Assembly (NCBI RefSeq): GCF_001552195.1
Contig: NZ_BCQS01000016.1
Span: 1 to 64,000, forward strand
Length of the DNA: 64,000 bases
Reading direction: 5' to 3'
DNA from: Actinomadura latina NBRC 106108
Lineage (GTDB): Bacteria > Actinomycetota > Actinomycetes > Streptosporangiales > Streptosporangiaceae
A program made the translations under genes and the position numbers. The notes beneath the pieces are model-generated. The model was not told the origin of the DNA. It saw only the letters and a program-made list of their open reading frames with translations, and ran no database searches. Every line of letters starts with the position of its first letter. Within the stretch, counting starts at the first letter, position 1. Positions 29,548 to 38,270 of the stretch are shown piece by piece.

Positions 29548-30831
29548 ATGCGCTGGCCCGATCACGCCATCTGGTGGCACGCCTACCCGCTCGGTTTCGT
29601 CGGCGCCGAACGCGAGGCCCTCCCCGCGGGCGCGCCCTCCGTGCCCCGGCTCGCCGGAAGGTTCGCAGGCTGGCTCGACCACCTTGTGGAGCTCGGCTGC
29701 AACGGGCTGGCCCTCGGCCCCGTGTTCGCGTCCGAGACCCACGGCTACGACACCGTCGACCACTACCGCATCGACCCAAGGCTCGGCGGCGAGGACGACC
29801 TGCAACGGCTCATCGACGATGCGTCCCAGAAGGGCGTCAGAATTCTGCTGGACGGAGTCTTCAACCACGTCGGACACGGCTTCGAACCATTCAGGGATGT
29901 CGCCGCTAGAGGCGACGAATCCCCGTACCGGAACTGGTTCCACGCAGACCTGCGCACGTTCGAAGGCCATGACCGCCTCGTCACGCTGAACCACGACGAA
30001 CCCAAGGTCGCCGACTACGTCACCGACGTCATGACCCACTGGCTGGAGCGCGGCATAGACGGCTGGCGTCTCGACGCCGCGTACGCCGTCCCGCCACCCT
30101 TCTGGCGGACGGTCACAGACCGCGTCCGCGCGCGCTTCCCCGACGCCTGGTTCGTCGGCGAGGTCATCCACGGCGACTACACGCGCCTCGTCGAGCACAC
30201 CGGATTCGATTCCGTCACCCAGTACGAGCTCTGGAAGGCCATCTGGAGCTCGCTCAACGACCGCAACTTCTTCGAACTGGCCCACGCCCTAGAACGGCAC
30301 AACGGGATGCTCGACACGTTCGTCCCGCAGACCTTCCTCGGCAACCACGACGTGACCCGCCTCGCCAGCCGCCTGAACCAGAAGGAACACCGCGACCATG
30401 CGCTCGTGGTCCTGCTGACCATCGGGGGCGTCCCGTCCATCTACGCAGGCGACGAGTTCGGTTTCGAAGGCATCAAGGAAGAACGCATGGGCGGGGACGA
30501 CGCGATACGGCCGGCCTTCCCCGAACGTCCCGACGAGACCCCTGGCTACGCAGCCCCTTACCACCGTCTGCATCAAGAACTGCTCGGCCTAAGGCGACGC
30601 CATCCATGGCTGGTCCGCGCCCGGACAACGGTCGCCACCTTGACCAACACGGCTCTCTCCTACACAGTGGGGCACGGCGCGGATCGGCTCGCGGTCGTCC
30701 TCAACCTGGACGACGAGCCCGCCACGGCCGGCCTGCCCGCCGCCGACTGGACGTGTGTAGCCGGTGAAGCGAGCTTCACCACCGACACCGCCGCCGTCCC
30801 CCCGGCAGGATGGGCGATCGCCGAACCATGA
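29548..30831 (+). CDS. alpha-amylase family (GH13) enzyme
   Basis: This is a 427-residue TIM-barrel glycosidase. The GH13 regions are present: DGVFNHVG (I), GWRLDAAYAVP (II, nucleophile Asp), WFVGEVIHGDY (III, acid/base Glu), and FLGNHDVTR (IV). There is no signal peptide, so it acts on intracellular glucans or small oligosaccharides. It is shorter than typical amylases and has a small C-terminal beta domain (LAVVLNLDDEPATAGLP). It follows the oxidase gene by 57 bp. Specificity is unknown. Confidence 0.9.
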   Translation: MRWPDHAIWWHAYPLGFVGAEREALPAGAPSVPRLAGRFAGWLDHLVELGCNGLALGPVFASETHGYDTVDHYRIDPRLGGEDDLQRLIDDASQKGVRILLDGVFNHVGHGFEPFRDVAARGDESPYRNWFHADLRTFEGHDRLVTLNHDEPKVADYVTDVMTHWLERGIDGWRLDAAYAVPPPFWRTVTDRVRARFPDAWFVGEVIHGDYTRLVEHTGFDSVTQYELWKAIWSSLNDRNFFELAHALERHNGMLDTFVPQTFLGNHDVTRLASRLNQKEHRDHALVVLLTIGGVPSIYAGDEFGFEGIKEERMGGDDAIRPAFPERPDETPGYAAPYHRLHQELLGLRRRHPWLVRARTTVATLTNTALSYTVGHGADRLAVVLNLDDEPATAGLPAADWTCVAGEASFTTDTAAVPPAGWAIAEP

Positions 30832-30843
30832 CATCCGTCATGG
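30826..30843 (+). promoter_or_regulatory. 18-bp inverted repeat before the ABC ATPase gene
   Basis: CCATGAC-N4-GTCATGG, with perfect 7-bp arms, spans the stop of the GH13 gene, about 70 bp upstream of the ABC gene. It may be an operator for the following three genes. Confidence 0.45.
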
Positions 30844-30913
30844 GTCATCCACGCATTCCTCACAGTCGCTTCCTGACGCCTGTGACTGCACGTCCGCGCC
30901 GCGGGCGGCCAGC

Positions 30914-31567
30914 ATGGATGTCATGAAGGCACCTGTGATCGAGGTACGCGACCTGGACCTGAACGAGGCCGTCCGGAACGTCTCCTTCACCGTGGCCGAA
31001 GGGGAGATCTACGCGCTGCTGGGCCGGTACGGCTCCGGCAAGACGACACTCCTGGAAATGCTCGCCGGCCTACGCCGCCCCACAAGCGGAACCGTCCGGT
31101 TCAGGGGCGCCGACCCCTACACCGACCGCGACTCCGCGCGCGCTGGGGCCGTCTGGCGTGACGGTGGCCTGTTCCCAGGGCTGACCGTCACCGAGGTCAT
31201 CGACACATGGCGGCGCTGGACGCTCGACCCGATCACCCGCGACGAGGCCCTGCGCATGGCCCGCCTCACCCACGTCGCCGACGTCCCGTTCGAGAAGCTG
31301 ACCCCCGGCCAGCGGCGCATGCTCGACCTCGCGCTCGCCCTCATCGGACGTTCCGACGTCCTCTTCCTGGACGAGCCCACCGCAGGGCTCGACGCCACCG
31401 GCGCACGCGAGGTGTGGTCCGTCCTGCTCATGCTGGCCGCGCACGGGGTCGGCATCGTCGTCACGACCCGCGACCCCGACGAGGCGTGCCGCGCCGACCG
31501 GGTCGGGATCCTGGACGAAGGCCGCCTGGTCACCGGCCGGGACGCCGTCCGGCTCCGCGCGGCCTGA
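30914..31567 (+). CDS. orphan ABC transporter ATP-binding protein
   Basis: This is a 217-residue ATPase: Walker A LLGRYGSGKTT, signature-like LTPGQRRMLDLALAL, Walker B VLFLDEPTAGLD, and TTRDPDEACRADR where the H-loop His is usually found. No permease gene is adjacent; the next genes are a kinase and a regulator. ATG 30914 is used, but ATG 30923 three codons later is possible. The signature departs from LSGGQ (TPGQR), and the switch His seems replaced by Arg, so activity may be reduced. Confidence 0.82.
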   Translation: MDVMKAPVIEVRDLDLNEAVRNVSFTVAEGEIYALLGRYGSGKTTLLEMLAGLRRPTSGTVRFRGADPYTDRDSARAGAVWRDGGLFPGLTVTEVIDTWRRWTLDPITRDEALRMARLTHVADVPFEKLTPGQRRMLDLALALIGRSDVLFLDEPTAGLDATGAREVWSVLLMLAAHGVGIVVTTRDPDEACRADRVGILDEGRLVTGRDAVRLRAA

Positions 31568-31594
31568 CCGGCGGCGCGTCCAGTGACGGCCGCA

Positions 31595-31606
31595 TACGCT
31601 GGGCGC
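31595..31606 (+). promoter_or_regulatory. leaderless -10 of the second histidine kinase
   Basis: TACGCT (31595-31600) lies 6 nt before GTG 31607. It sets the start there, not at the in-frame GTG 31583. Confidence 0.5.
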
Positions 31607-32737
31607 GTGCAGCCCAGCATCCCGCGTCCCACCGTCATCGCCGCGATCATCGTGGGGATGACGGTGCTGACGCTGGCCGGGTTCCTGCTGCCGGCGCTCT
31701 GGTACGAGATCACCGAGCGGCGGGAGGCCGGCCACCTGCTCCTCGCCCTCAGCGGCGTCGCCGCCGCGTTCGTCCTCTACGCCCGGCTCCTGTGGCAGAA
31801 CCTGATGCGCCGCACCGCGCCCGCCCACCGGCTCGGGCTCGCCGCGATCGCGCTGATCTGCTGGGCGATGCCGCCGCTGCTCGGCACCGGGCAGGGCTGG
31901 GGGAACGCGCTGCTCGTCCCGGCCGGGCTCATCGCCGTCGTGCTCCCGGTCCGCGAGGCGATCCCGGTGACGGCGGCGGCGACCGTGCTGACCCCCGTCT
32001 ACGGCATGATCCTCGGGCTGCCCACCCTGACCGTCCTGTACGAGATCACCGGGGTGCCGCTCGGCGCCTTCTCCGGATACGTCACCGTCTGGCTGTTCCA
32101 CGTCGTCCAGGAACTCCGCGAGGTGCGAGCCGAACTCGCCCGCTCGGCGGTGGGGGAGGAGCGGCTTCGCTTCGCCCGCGACCTGCACGACGTCCTCGGC
32201 CACAGCCTGCAGGCGGTCGCGCTGCGCGCCGAGGTCGCCGAACGGTTCCTGGAACGCGACGACGGGCGCGTCCGCAAGGAGCTGACCGAGATCCAGACGA
32301 TGGCGCGGGACGCCGTCCGGGACGTGCGCGAGGTCGTCCGCGGCTACCGGGCCACCTCCCTGCGCACCGAGCTGGACGGCATGTCCGCCGTGCTGCGCGC
32401 CGCCGGGATCCGGTGCGAGCGGCCCGAGGTGTCCCCGTCGCTGCCCGCGCACGTCCACGAGCCGCTCGGCTGGGTCGCCCGCGAGGCCGCCACCAACGTC
32501 CTGCGGCACTCCAGCGCCACCTGGTGCGAGATCACCGTCGACGCCGGCCGCGACCGCGTCCGGCTGGAGATCGTCAACGACGGCGCCGGCCGCCGCGCCG
32601 GCGACGCGGGCAGCGGCCTGGCCGGCCTCACCGAGCGGATCACGGCCGCCGGCGGCGAGTTCACCGCGGGCCCGGCCGGCGACGGGACGTTCCGGGTGAC
32701 GGCCGCCGTCCCGGCCACGACCGAGGGAGAGCCATGA
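31607..32737 (+). CDS. NarL-type sensor histidine kinase (DesK-like)
   Basis: This is a 376-residue kinase with about five membrane segments in the first 160 residues (VIAAIIVGMTVLTLAGFLLP, FSGYVTVWLFHVVQ). The His box is RFARDLHDVLGHSLQAVALR, and the HATPase has REAATNVLRHSSATW and GSGLAGLTERI. GTG 31607 is chosen because of the leaderless -10. It is coupled to the downstream regulator (ATGA overlap), and the ABC ATPase lies just upstream. DesK-type kinases often sense membrane state; that is an analogy only. Confidence 0.9.
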   Translation: MQPSIPRPTVIAAIIVGMTVLTLAGFLLPALWYEITERREAGHLLLALSGVAAAFVLYARLLWQNLMRRTAPAHRLGLAAIALICWAMPPLLGTGQGWGNALLVPAGLIAVVLPVREAIPVTAAATVLTPVYGMILGLPTLTVLYEITGVPLGAFSGYVTVWLFHVVQELREVRAELARSAVGEERLRFARDLHDVLGHSLQAVALRAEVAERFLERDDGRVRKELTEIQTMARDAVRDVREVVRGYRATSLRTELDGMSAVLRAAGIRCERPEVSPSLPAHVHEPLGWVAREAATNVLRHSSATWCEITVDAGRDRVRLEIVNDGAGRRAGDAGSGLAGLTERITAAGGEFTAGPAGDGTFRVTAAVPATTEGEP

Positions 32738-33339
32738 TCCGCGTGCTGCTGGCCGACGACCACCTCCTGATCAGGGAGGCGCTCGTCCTCCTGCTGGAGA
32801 CCGAGGACGGCATCGAGGTCGCCGCCGACGTGGGACGCGGAGACGAGGCCGTCGACCGCGCCCTCGCCCTCAAACCCGACGTCGCCGTCCTCGACATCGA
32901 CATGCCCGGCCTGGACGGGCTCGCCGCCGCCGAGCGCCTCTCCCGCGACCTGCCCGGCTGCCGCCTGGTGATCGTGACCGCGCACGGGCGGCCCGGCAAC
33001 CTGCGCCGCGCCATGGCCGCCGGCGTCCGGGGCTTCCTCGGCAAGGACGCGCCCGGCCGGCAGCTCGCCGAGGTCATCCGGCAGGTCGCCGCCGGCGCCC
33101 GCTACATCGACCCGCAACTCGCCGCCGACGCCCTCGCCGCCGAGGAATGCCCCCTCACCCCCCGTGAACTCGACACCCTCCGCGCCGCCGCCGACGGCGC
33201 CCCCGTCTCCCGCATCGCCCGCGGCCTCGGCCTCTCGGAGGGCACCGTCCGCAACTACCTCTCCGCCGCCGTCACCAAACTCGGCGCCGACAACCGCCAC
33301 GCCGCCGCCCAGGCGGCCCGCGACCTCGGCTGGCTCTAG
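32734..33339 (+). CDS. NarL-type response regulator (DesR-like)
   Basis: This is a 201-residue regulator. The receiver starts MIRVLLADDHLLIREALVLL with phospho-acceptor Asp54 (VAVLDIDMP); the LuxR helix-turn-helix is near 140-195 (LTPRELDTLRAAADGAPVSR, GTVRNYLSAAVTKLGA). It overlaps the kinase gene by 4 bp. Likely targets include this operon and the upstream ABC gene, by analogy with DesKR-type systems. Confidence 0.92.
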   Translation: MIRVLLADDHLLIREALVLLLETEDGIEVAADVGRGDEAVDRALALKPDVAVLDIDMPGLDGLAAAERLSRDLPGCRLVIVTAHGRPGNLRRAMAAGVRGFLGKDAPGRQLAEVIRQVAAGARYIDPQLAADALAAEECPLTPRELDTLRAAADGAPVSRIARGLGLSEGTVRNYLSAAVTKLGADNRHAAAQAARDLGWL

Positions 33340-33400
33340 TCTTTTTGCGGACGCGACCGCGACGTCGAGGTCGTCGACGGCTCGGGTCCGGACGGGTCGG

Positions 33401-34090
33401 CTAGCGGCGGGCTACGACGAGGCTGCCTCGTTTCGTCACCGGGAGAGGGGTGCGGAGCCTGGTGGCGGCTTCGGTGGCCTGGGGGCGGGGTACGCGGCGG
33501 GCGATCAGGTAGTCGCGGACGGCGGCGCGGTCGGGGAGCGTGATCAGCGGGGCGTCCCAGCGTTCCACCTCGACCTCGCCGAAGACCTCGCAGACGCGGT
33601 CGGGGGCGTCCTCGGCGTCGAACGGGCTCGGCTCGGGACGCCAGACGGGCGCCAGCTCGGGGCTGTCGTCCCGGCGGACCGCGGAGGCGAGCAGCAGCCC
33701 GCCGGGGGCGAGGACGCGGCGGGCCTCGCGCAGCGCGCGCCCCGGATCGTCCAGGTGGTAGAGCACGTTCACGGCCACGGCCGCGTCGAACGTCCCGTCG
33801 CGGAAGGGCAGGCGCAGTGCGTCGGCCCGCACGCGGGCGCCCGGATGGGCGCGCAGGAGGGCGCCGGACGCGTCCAGGCCCACCAACCGGAGCGGCGGCG
33901 GATGGGGGAGGGCGGCGCTGAGGGCGCCCTCCCCGCAGCCGATGTCCAGGACGAGGGACGCGCCGGCCTTCAGCAGCTTCGAGGCGATGTGGTCGTGCAG
34001 GCTCCGCGCCCCGATCAGGTATTTCCTGGTGACCCTGCTCGCGAGACGGAAGCGCTCGGGGTCGGAGTCGGAGTCGGGTTTGAGGGCCAT
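33401..34090 (-). CDS. class I SAM-dependent methyltransferase
   Basis: This is a 229-residue methyltransferase. Motif I is LVLDIGCGEG, motif II has LVGLDASGALL, and the post-II FDAAVAVNVLYHLDDPGRAL is like Methyltransf_11 members. The substrate is unknown. It is the last of a minus-strand group after the SDR gene, 39 bp downstream. No strong Shine-Dalgarno precedes ATG 34090. Confidence 0.88.
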   Translation of the reverse strand: MALKPDSDSDPERFRLASRVTRKYLIGARSLHDHIASKLLKAGASLVLDIGCGEGALSAALPHPPPLRLVGLDASGALLRAHPGARVRADALRLPFRDGTFDAAVAVNVLYHLDDPGRALREARRVLAPGGLLLASAVRRDDSPELAPVWRPEPSPFDAEDAPDRVCEVFGEVEVERWDAPLITLPDRAAVRDYLIARRVPRPQATEAATRLRTPLPVTKRGSLVVARR

Positions 34091-34128
34091 GCATAAGGCA
34101 TGCCCGGTGAGCTGCCGCGAAAGCGTTG

Positions 34129-34878
34129 TCAGGCGGTGGCGCCGCCGTCGATGACGAGGTCATGGCCCACCACGTGGGTCGAAGCGTCAGAAGCGAGCCA
34201 CAGGACCGTTGAGGCGACTTCAGCGGTCGCTGCTACACGGCCGGCTGGGACCGCCGTGCGCATCCGGGTGGCGCGGTCGGTTTCGTTCTCGCCGGGGAGG
34301 AGCGACATCGGGGTGTCGCTTGCCCCGGGGCTGACGGCGTTGATGCGGACGCCGTCGGCGATGTGGTCGAGCGCAGCCGTCCGGGTGAGGTTGCTGACAC
34401 CGGCCTTGGACGCCGCATACGCGGCCATGCCGGGTCGCCGTCCATGCGCTCCGATGTTGGACGAGACGTTGACGATCGTCCCGCCGCCGTGGGCGCGCAT
34501 GTGGGCGATCTCGTGCTTCATCGACAGGAACACCCCGGTCAGGTTCACCGCGAGGACGTCGTCCCAGGCGCCCTCGTCGATGTCGGCGACCGGGCCGGCC
34601 GCGCCGAGGATTCCCGCGCTGTTGACCGCGACGTGCAGGCCGCCGTGGCGGGCGGCCACCGTTTCGACCAGCCGGGCGGCGGACGCGGTGTCGGTCACGT
34701 CCGCGACCACGTGATCGGCCGTGCCGGGGCCGATCTCCTTGACGGCCTCGGCGAGCGCGGTGACGTCCCGTCCGGCGAGGACCACGGTGGCGCCCTCGCG
34801 GGCGAACGCGTGCCCGATGGCGCGGCCGATGCCGCCCGCGCCGCCCGTGATGAGGACGATCTTGCCGCTGAAGGTCAT
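34129..34878 (-). CDS. SDR family oxidoreductase
   Basis: This is a 249-residue classical SDR: TGGAGGIG, NSAGILGAAG, NVSSNIGAH (Ser) and YAASKAGVSNLT (Tyr/Lys). It resembles 3-oxoacyl-ACP reductase/glucose dehydrogenase-type enzymes. The promoter has TAGAAT (minus strand, 34893-34898) with AAGGAG before the ATG. It lies directly downstream of a TetR gene on the same strand and is the likely target of that regulator. The physiological substrate is unknown. Confidence 0.9.
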   Translation of the reverse strand: MTFSGKIVLITGGAGGIGRAIGHAFAREGATVVLAGRDVTALAEAVKEIGPGTADHVVADVTDTASAARLVETVAARHGGLHVAVNSAGILGAAGPVADIDEGAWDDVLAVNLTGVFLSMKHEIAHMRAHGGGTIVNVSSNIGAHGRRPGMAAYAASKAGVSNLTRTAALDHIADGVRINAVSPGASDTPMSLLPGENETDRATRMRTAVPAGRVAATAEVASTVLWLASDASTHVVGHDLVIDGGATA

Positions 34879-34892
34879 GGTCGGGCTCCTTG

Positions 34893-34906
34893 ATTCTAGA
34901 TCGATC
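34893..34906 (-). promoter_or_regulatory. SDR promoter with GATCGATC palindrome
   Basis: A TAGAAT -10 (34893-34898) abuts the palindrome GATCGATC (34899-34906). This would suit repressor binding by the adjacent TetR protein. It does not match the TetR gene's own operator-like repeat. Confidence 0.4.
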
Positions 34907-34957
34907 AGTCTCGAATTGGGGTGAAAAGGACCCCGGCCGCGCCGGCCAGGGGAAGGG

Positions 34958-35539
34958 TCAGCCGAGCAGGCCCAGTGCCTCGCGCGCCGCGTCCCGGAGG
35001 CGGCCCTCGTCGGCGGGGGCCCGGCCCAGGACGCGCATGCCCTGGAACAGGACGAGCAGCAGGCGGGCCAATGAGCGCGGATCCCTGCCGGGCGGCAGCT
35101 CGCCCTGTGCCCGTGCGCGTGTCAGCGCCGACGTCAGAGATGCCTCCAGGAAGGCCCAGCTGGCCTCGACCAGCCGGGCGGCCTCGGCGTCGCGGGCGGC
35201 CAGCTCGACCGCGGTGTTGACCACCAGGCATCCGCGCCGGGGCCGGTCTTGGGCCGCTTCCTCCGCATAGCGCTCGATCAGCGCGCGCACCGCGGGCAGG
35301 ACGGGCCCCGGCTGCGACAGCGCCTCCGCGATCTTCGGGTCGGTGTCCTGGAGATAGCGTTCGAGGGCCTTCAGATACAACTCGTGCTTGCCGCCGAACG
35401 TCCCGTAGATGCTGGCGCGGGCGATGCCGAGACGCTCCACGAGATCGGCCATGGAGGTCGCCTCGTAGCCGCGCTCCCAGAACAGGTCGAGGGCGCGCCG
35501 GAGCGCGGCGTCGGGGTCGAACTCCTTCGTCCGTGCCAT
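34958..35539 (-). CDS. TetR/AcrR family transcriptional regulator
   Basis: This is a 193-residue repressor-type protein. The N-terminal helix-turn-helix spans about 20-50 (ATSMADLVERLGIARASIYG, followed by TFGGKHELYLKAL), and a TetR_C-like ligand domain follows (RRGCLVVNTAVELAAR). The promoter is leaderless and carries an inverted repeat between -35 and -10, so autorepression is likely. The SDR gene lies 79 bp downstream. The ligand is unknown. Confidence 0.92.
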   Translation of the reverse strand: MARTKEFDPDAALRRALDLFWERGYEATSMADLVERLGIARASIYGTFGGKHELYLKALERYLQDTDPKIAEALSQPGPVLPAVRALIERYAEEAAQDRPRRGCLVVNTAVELAARDAEAARLVEASWAFLEASLTSALTRARAQGELPPGRDPRSLARLLLVLFQGMRVLGRAPADEGRLRDAAREALGLLG

Positions 35540-35545
35540 GGCAGG

Positions 35546-35575
35546 ACGGTAACCCGTTCAAGAACGAACGGTCAA
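35546..35575 (-). promoter_or_regulatory. TetR promoter with embedded operator
   Basis: On the minus strand TTGACC (35570-35575) and TACCGT (35546-35551) are 18 bp apart, and TACCGT is 6 nt before the ATG. The inverted repeat CCGTTC-N6-GAACGG (35554-35571) fills the spacer, the classic place for an autoregulatory operator. Confidence 0.7.
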
Positions 35576-35578
35576 ATA

Positions 35579-36145
35579 TCAGCTCTGCGGGCGCGCGGGA
35601 ACGGCCGGGCGGTCGAGGTCCATGGCGTCCAGTACGGACCCGTCGGCGGCGAGGGCCTCCACGACCGGCCCCCGGCGGGCGCCCCACACCACGACGACGT
35701 GCCCGTGCGCGGGGACGTCCAGGATCCGGTTGCCGACCCTGACCCGCGCCACCTCCGCCGAGGCCCGCAGCCGCGCCTCGTGCACCCACTTGGCGCCCCA
35801 GGGCAGCAGCCGGTTGGAGTTGCGGACGGTCCGGCCCGACCCGTATTTCAGCAGGTGGCGACCCATCTCACCGGACGACCGGCGCATCAGCGGGTCGGCG
35901 GGCGCCGATCCGCCGGCGCCGCCCAGCTCCCGCCACTCGCCGTCGCGGCGGTGGAACGTCCAGCCCTCGATGAACGCCGACGCGTCGGCCCACTGGTGCA
36001 GGAACGTTACAACGGCGACGTCGCCGTCCATGTCGAGGCCGAGCGGAAGGAAGTCCCGTCCGTTCTCGAAGGCGGCGGGAGCGGGAACGGGCAGGCCGTC
36101 CGTGAGGAGCCTCAGGCACTCCTCGTGCACCTCGTGGTCGTTCAT
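35579..36145 (-). CDS. hypothetical protein
   Basis: This 188-residue protein starts MNDHEVHEECLRLLTDGLP. It has an ordered beta-rich middle (DGDVAVVTFLHQWADASAFI, WTFHRRDGEWRELGG) and a second half with ILDVPAHGHVVVVWGARRGP. It has no recognised domain, signal peptide or membrane segment. ATG 36145 is supported by GAGGT upstream. It is divergent from nothing and lies between two minus-strand genes. Confidence 0.7.
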   Translation of the reverse strand: MNDHEVHEECLRLLTDGLPVPAPAAFENGRDFLPLGLDMDGDVAVVTFLHQWADASAFIEGWTFHRRDGEWRELGGAGGSAPADPLMRRSSGEMGRHLLKYGSGRTVRNSNRLLPWGAKWVHEARLRASAEVARVRVGNRILDVPAHGHVVVVWGARRGPVVEALAADGSVLDAMDLDRPAVPARPQS

Positions 36146-36178
36146 GTGCGGGACCTCTGGATTGTGCAGGCAGGACAA

Positions 36179-36202
36179 AGGGCCCTCCCGCGAGAGGGCC
36201 CT
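36179..36202 (-). terminator. terminator after the membrane protein gene
   Basis: A perfect 9-bp stem (AGGGCCCTC/GAGGGCCCT) with a 6-nt loop lies just past the stop of the 36213-36833 gene. Confidence 0.7.
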
Positions 36203-36212
36203 CACGTGGCAC

Positions 36213-36833
36213 TCACTCTAGAGGTCCGGCTCGTCTGGTTTCACCCATCTGACGTACTCCCTTCCATCTCCCTTCCATGCTTTGCCGATCATCGTTCACC
36301 GGAACGTCGATCACGGCTCCACGCTGCGTGAACGACCGCGCCGCCAGGGCCGCGCACAGGGCCGCCAGCGGCAGTTCCAGCACCGCCGCGAGCATGATCG
36401 CCGACGTCCGGGCGGGCCCGGACGTGGCGGTCATCACGTCGAACCACGCATCCACCACCAGGAGGGTGCTTGCGACGGCGGCGCCCAGCCCGTACCTGGG
36501 GTCGCGGCGGAGGAGCAGCACGCCCGTCCCCAGGAGGGCGGCGGCCTCCACCGCGTCGAGCCCGACCCAAGCCGCCGACCAGTTCGACACCGTCGTGGTG
36601 GACGGCATCGTGGTGGCGAGCACCCACATCCACGGCACCAGCGCGGCCGAGCCCGCGATCAGTCCCCATCCGACCCGCCGCCTGTCCGCCGTCCGCTCCC
36701 CGGAACGGCGCCGGTGAACCGCGGGCGGACGCGCAACGTGCCCGCTGTCAGGACGCCCCCGCAAGGGGGCCGGCCGGGCGGAGAGCGGGCGGGACGGGAC
36801 TCCTCCGTGGAGGCGGACGACGGTGGTGACCAT
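36213..36833 (-). CDS. hypothetical membrane protein
   Basis: This 206-residue protein has an Arg/Pro-rich N-terminal region (about 1-55) and four predicted membrane helices: WGLIAGSAALVPWMWVLATT, VGLDAVEAAALLGTGVLLLR, AAVASTLLVVDAWFDVMTA and IMLAAVLELPLAALCAALAA. No family is recognised. ATG 36833 has AGGAG 6 nt upstream; the frame opens further but without support. An inverted repeat lies in its leader. Confidence 0.65.
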   Translation of the reverse strand: MVTTVVRLHGGVPSRPLSARPAPLRGRPDSGHVARPPAVHRRRSGERTADRRRVGWGLIAGSAALVPWMWVLATTMPSTTTVSNWSAAWVGLDAVEAAALLGTGVLLLRRDPRYGLGAAVASTLLVVDAWFDVMTATSGPARTSAIMLAAVLELPLAALCAALAARSFTQRGAVIDVPVNDDRQSMEGRWKGVRQMGETRRAGPLE

Positions 36834-36862
36834 GGGGGGCTCCTGCGGATGATGATCGATGC

Positions 36863-36881
36863 GCATCCGCTCTCCGGATGC
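36863..36881 (-). promoter_or_regulatory. inverted repeat in the membrane protein leader
   Basis: GCATCCG-CTCTC-CGGATGC, with perfect 7-bp arms, lies 30 bp upstream of the start of the membrane protein gene. Confidence 0.4.
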
Positions 36882-37001
36882 ATGATCAAGCCTCGCCGCG
36901 GCACCCATCACGGTCAGTAGCGTCCGTATCCGACTTGGGGTGGCATTAGGTTCACCCCCGGGCCTCCGGCCAGGTTCATGGTGGCGGGCGAAGCACGGCA
37001 A

Positions 37002-37013
37002 TACGGTTGCTTC
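37002..37013 (+). promoter_or_regulatory. leaderless -10 of the third histidine kinase
   Basis: TACGGT (37002-37007) lies 6 nt before ATG 37014, which fixes that start over the in-frame codon at 36978. Confidence 0.5.
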
Positions 37014-38270
37014 ATGGCATCCAGCGCCGCGGTCCGCCGTGCCCGCGTGCACGCGCCGTGGTCGGCGGCGGCATGGCGGGACACCGTGTTCGTCGCCTCG
37101 GGGGTGCCGCCGCAGTGCGCCGGATGGCTGATCCTGGGCTCGGGCTGGACGTTTTGGACGCCGGTGAGCGTCACGCCGATCCTCGTCCTGGCCGGCGCGT
37201 CGATCGTCGTGCTGCTGCTCGCGCTGCGCCCGCTGACGTCCTGGCAGCGGGAGCGGTGCTGGGCCATGCTCGGCCTCGACATCCCGCGCATGCCGGACCT
37301 CGACGACGGCCGTCCCTGGGACCCGCTCCGCAACCTCCGCTCACCGGACCTGTGGCGGGTGCTGCGGTACCACCTGGTCGTCGGGCCTCTCATCGCGATC
37401 GGCGGGCTCACCGTGATCATGACGTGGGCGGCGGGGCTCTTCCTCGCCGCCTCCGGCCTGTACGCGTGGGCGCTGCCGGCCGGCGCTCCGGCCGGCCATC
37501 CCGCACGCGTCGGCGCGTTCACCGCGATCGGCCTCCTGCTCCTCGTGGCGGCGCCGTGGGCAGCGGCCGGCGTGCGCGGGCTGGACGCCCGCGCCGCCGC
37601 CGCGCTCCTCGGCCCCGACCGCGCGGAGGAACTGCGGCGGCGCGTCGAGGACCTGGCCGAGAAGCGCGCCGGCGTGGTGGACGCCGCCGACATCGAGCGC
37701 CGCCGCATCGAGCGGGACCTGCACGACGGGGCGCAGCAGCGGCTCGTCTCGCTCGCGCTGAACCTCGGACTGGCCCGCGAGACCCTCGCCGGCGTCCCCG
37801 ACCACGCCATGCAGGTCATCGTCGAGGCGCACGAGGAGGCCAAGGAGGCGCTGGCCGAGCTGCGCACGCTGATCCGCGGCCTGCACCCGGCCGTGCTGGA
37901 GGACCGGGGCCTGGACGCCGCGCTGTCCGGCGTCGCCGCCCGGGTGCCGCTGCCCGTCCGGCTCAAGGTCGAGGTGGAAGCGCGTGCCTCGTCCACCGTC
38001 GAGGCCGTCGCGTACTTCGTGGTGTCCGAGGCGCTGACCAACGTCGTCCGGCACGCGCGCGCGGACGAGGTCGACATCGCCGTCGTACGCCGCGGCGACG
38101 TGCTGCGGGTGACCGTCCGCGACGACGGCGTGGGCGGCGCCGACCCGGCCGGCGGGACGGGCCTGACCGGGCTGGCACGCCGCGTCCGGTCCGTGGACGG
38201 TACGTTCCGGATCACCAGCCCCGCCGGGGGCCCGACGACCGTCACCGTGGAGCTGCCGTGCGCGTTGTGA
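37014..38270 (+). CDS. NarL-type sensor histidine kinase
   Basis: This is a 418-residue membrane kinase. Hydrophobic pairs lie near 30-70 and 120-190 (VTPILVLAGASIVVLLLALR, LIAIGGLTVIMTWAAGLFLA). The His box is ERRRIERDLHDGAQQRLVSL, and the HATPase has SEALTNVVRHARADEVDIAV and GTGLTGLARRV. The DGAQQR variant and sensor layout match actinobacterial LiaS-like kinases. It is first in a three-gene operon with its regulator and a DUF4097 protein. Confidence 0.92.
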   Translation: MASSAAVRRARVHAPWSAAAWRDTVFVASGVPPQCAGWLILGSGWTFWTPVSVTPILVLAGASIVVLLLALRPLTSWQRERCWAMLGLDIPRMPDLDDGRPWDPLRNLRSPDLWRVLRYHLVVGPLIAIGGLTVIMTWAAGLFLAASGLYAWALPAGAPAGHPARVGAFTAIGLLLLVAAPWAAAGVRGLDARAAAALLGPDRAEELRRRVEDLAEKRAGVVDAADIERRRIERDLHDGAQQRLVSLALNLGLARETLAGVPDHAMQVIVEAHEEAKEALAELRTLIRGLHPAVLEDRGLDAALSGVAARVPLPVRLKVEVEARASSTVEAVAYFVVSEALTNVVRHARADEVDIAVVRRGDVLRVTVRDDGVGGADPAGGTGLTGLARRVRSVDGTFRITSPAGGPTTVTVELPCAL

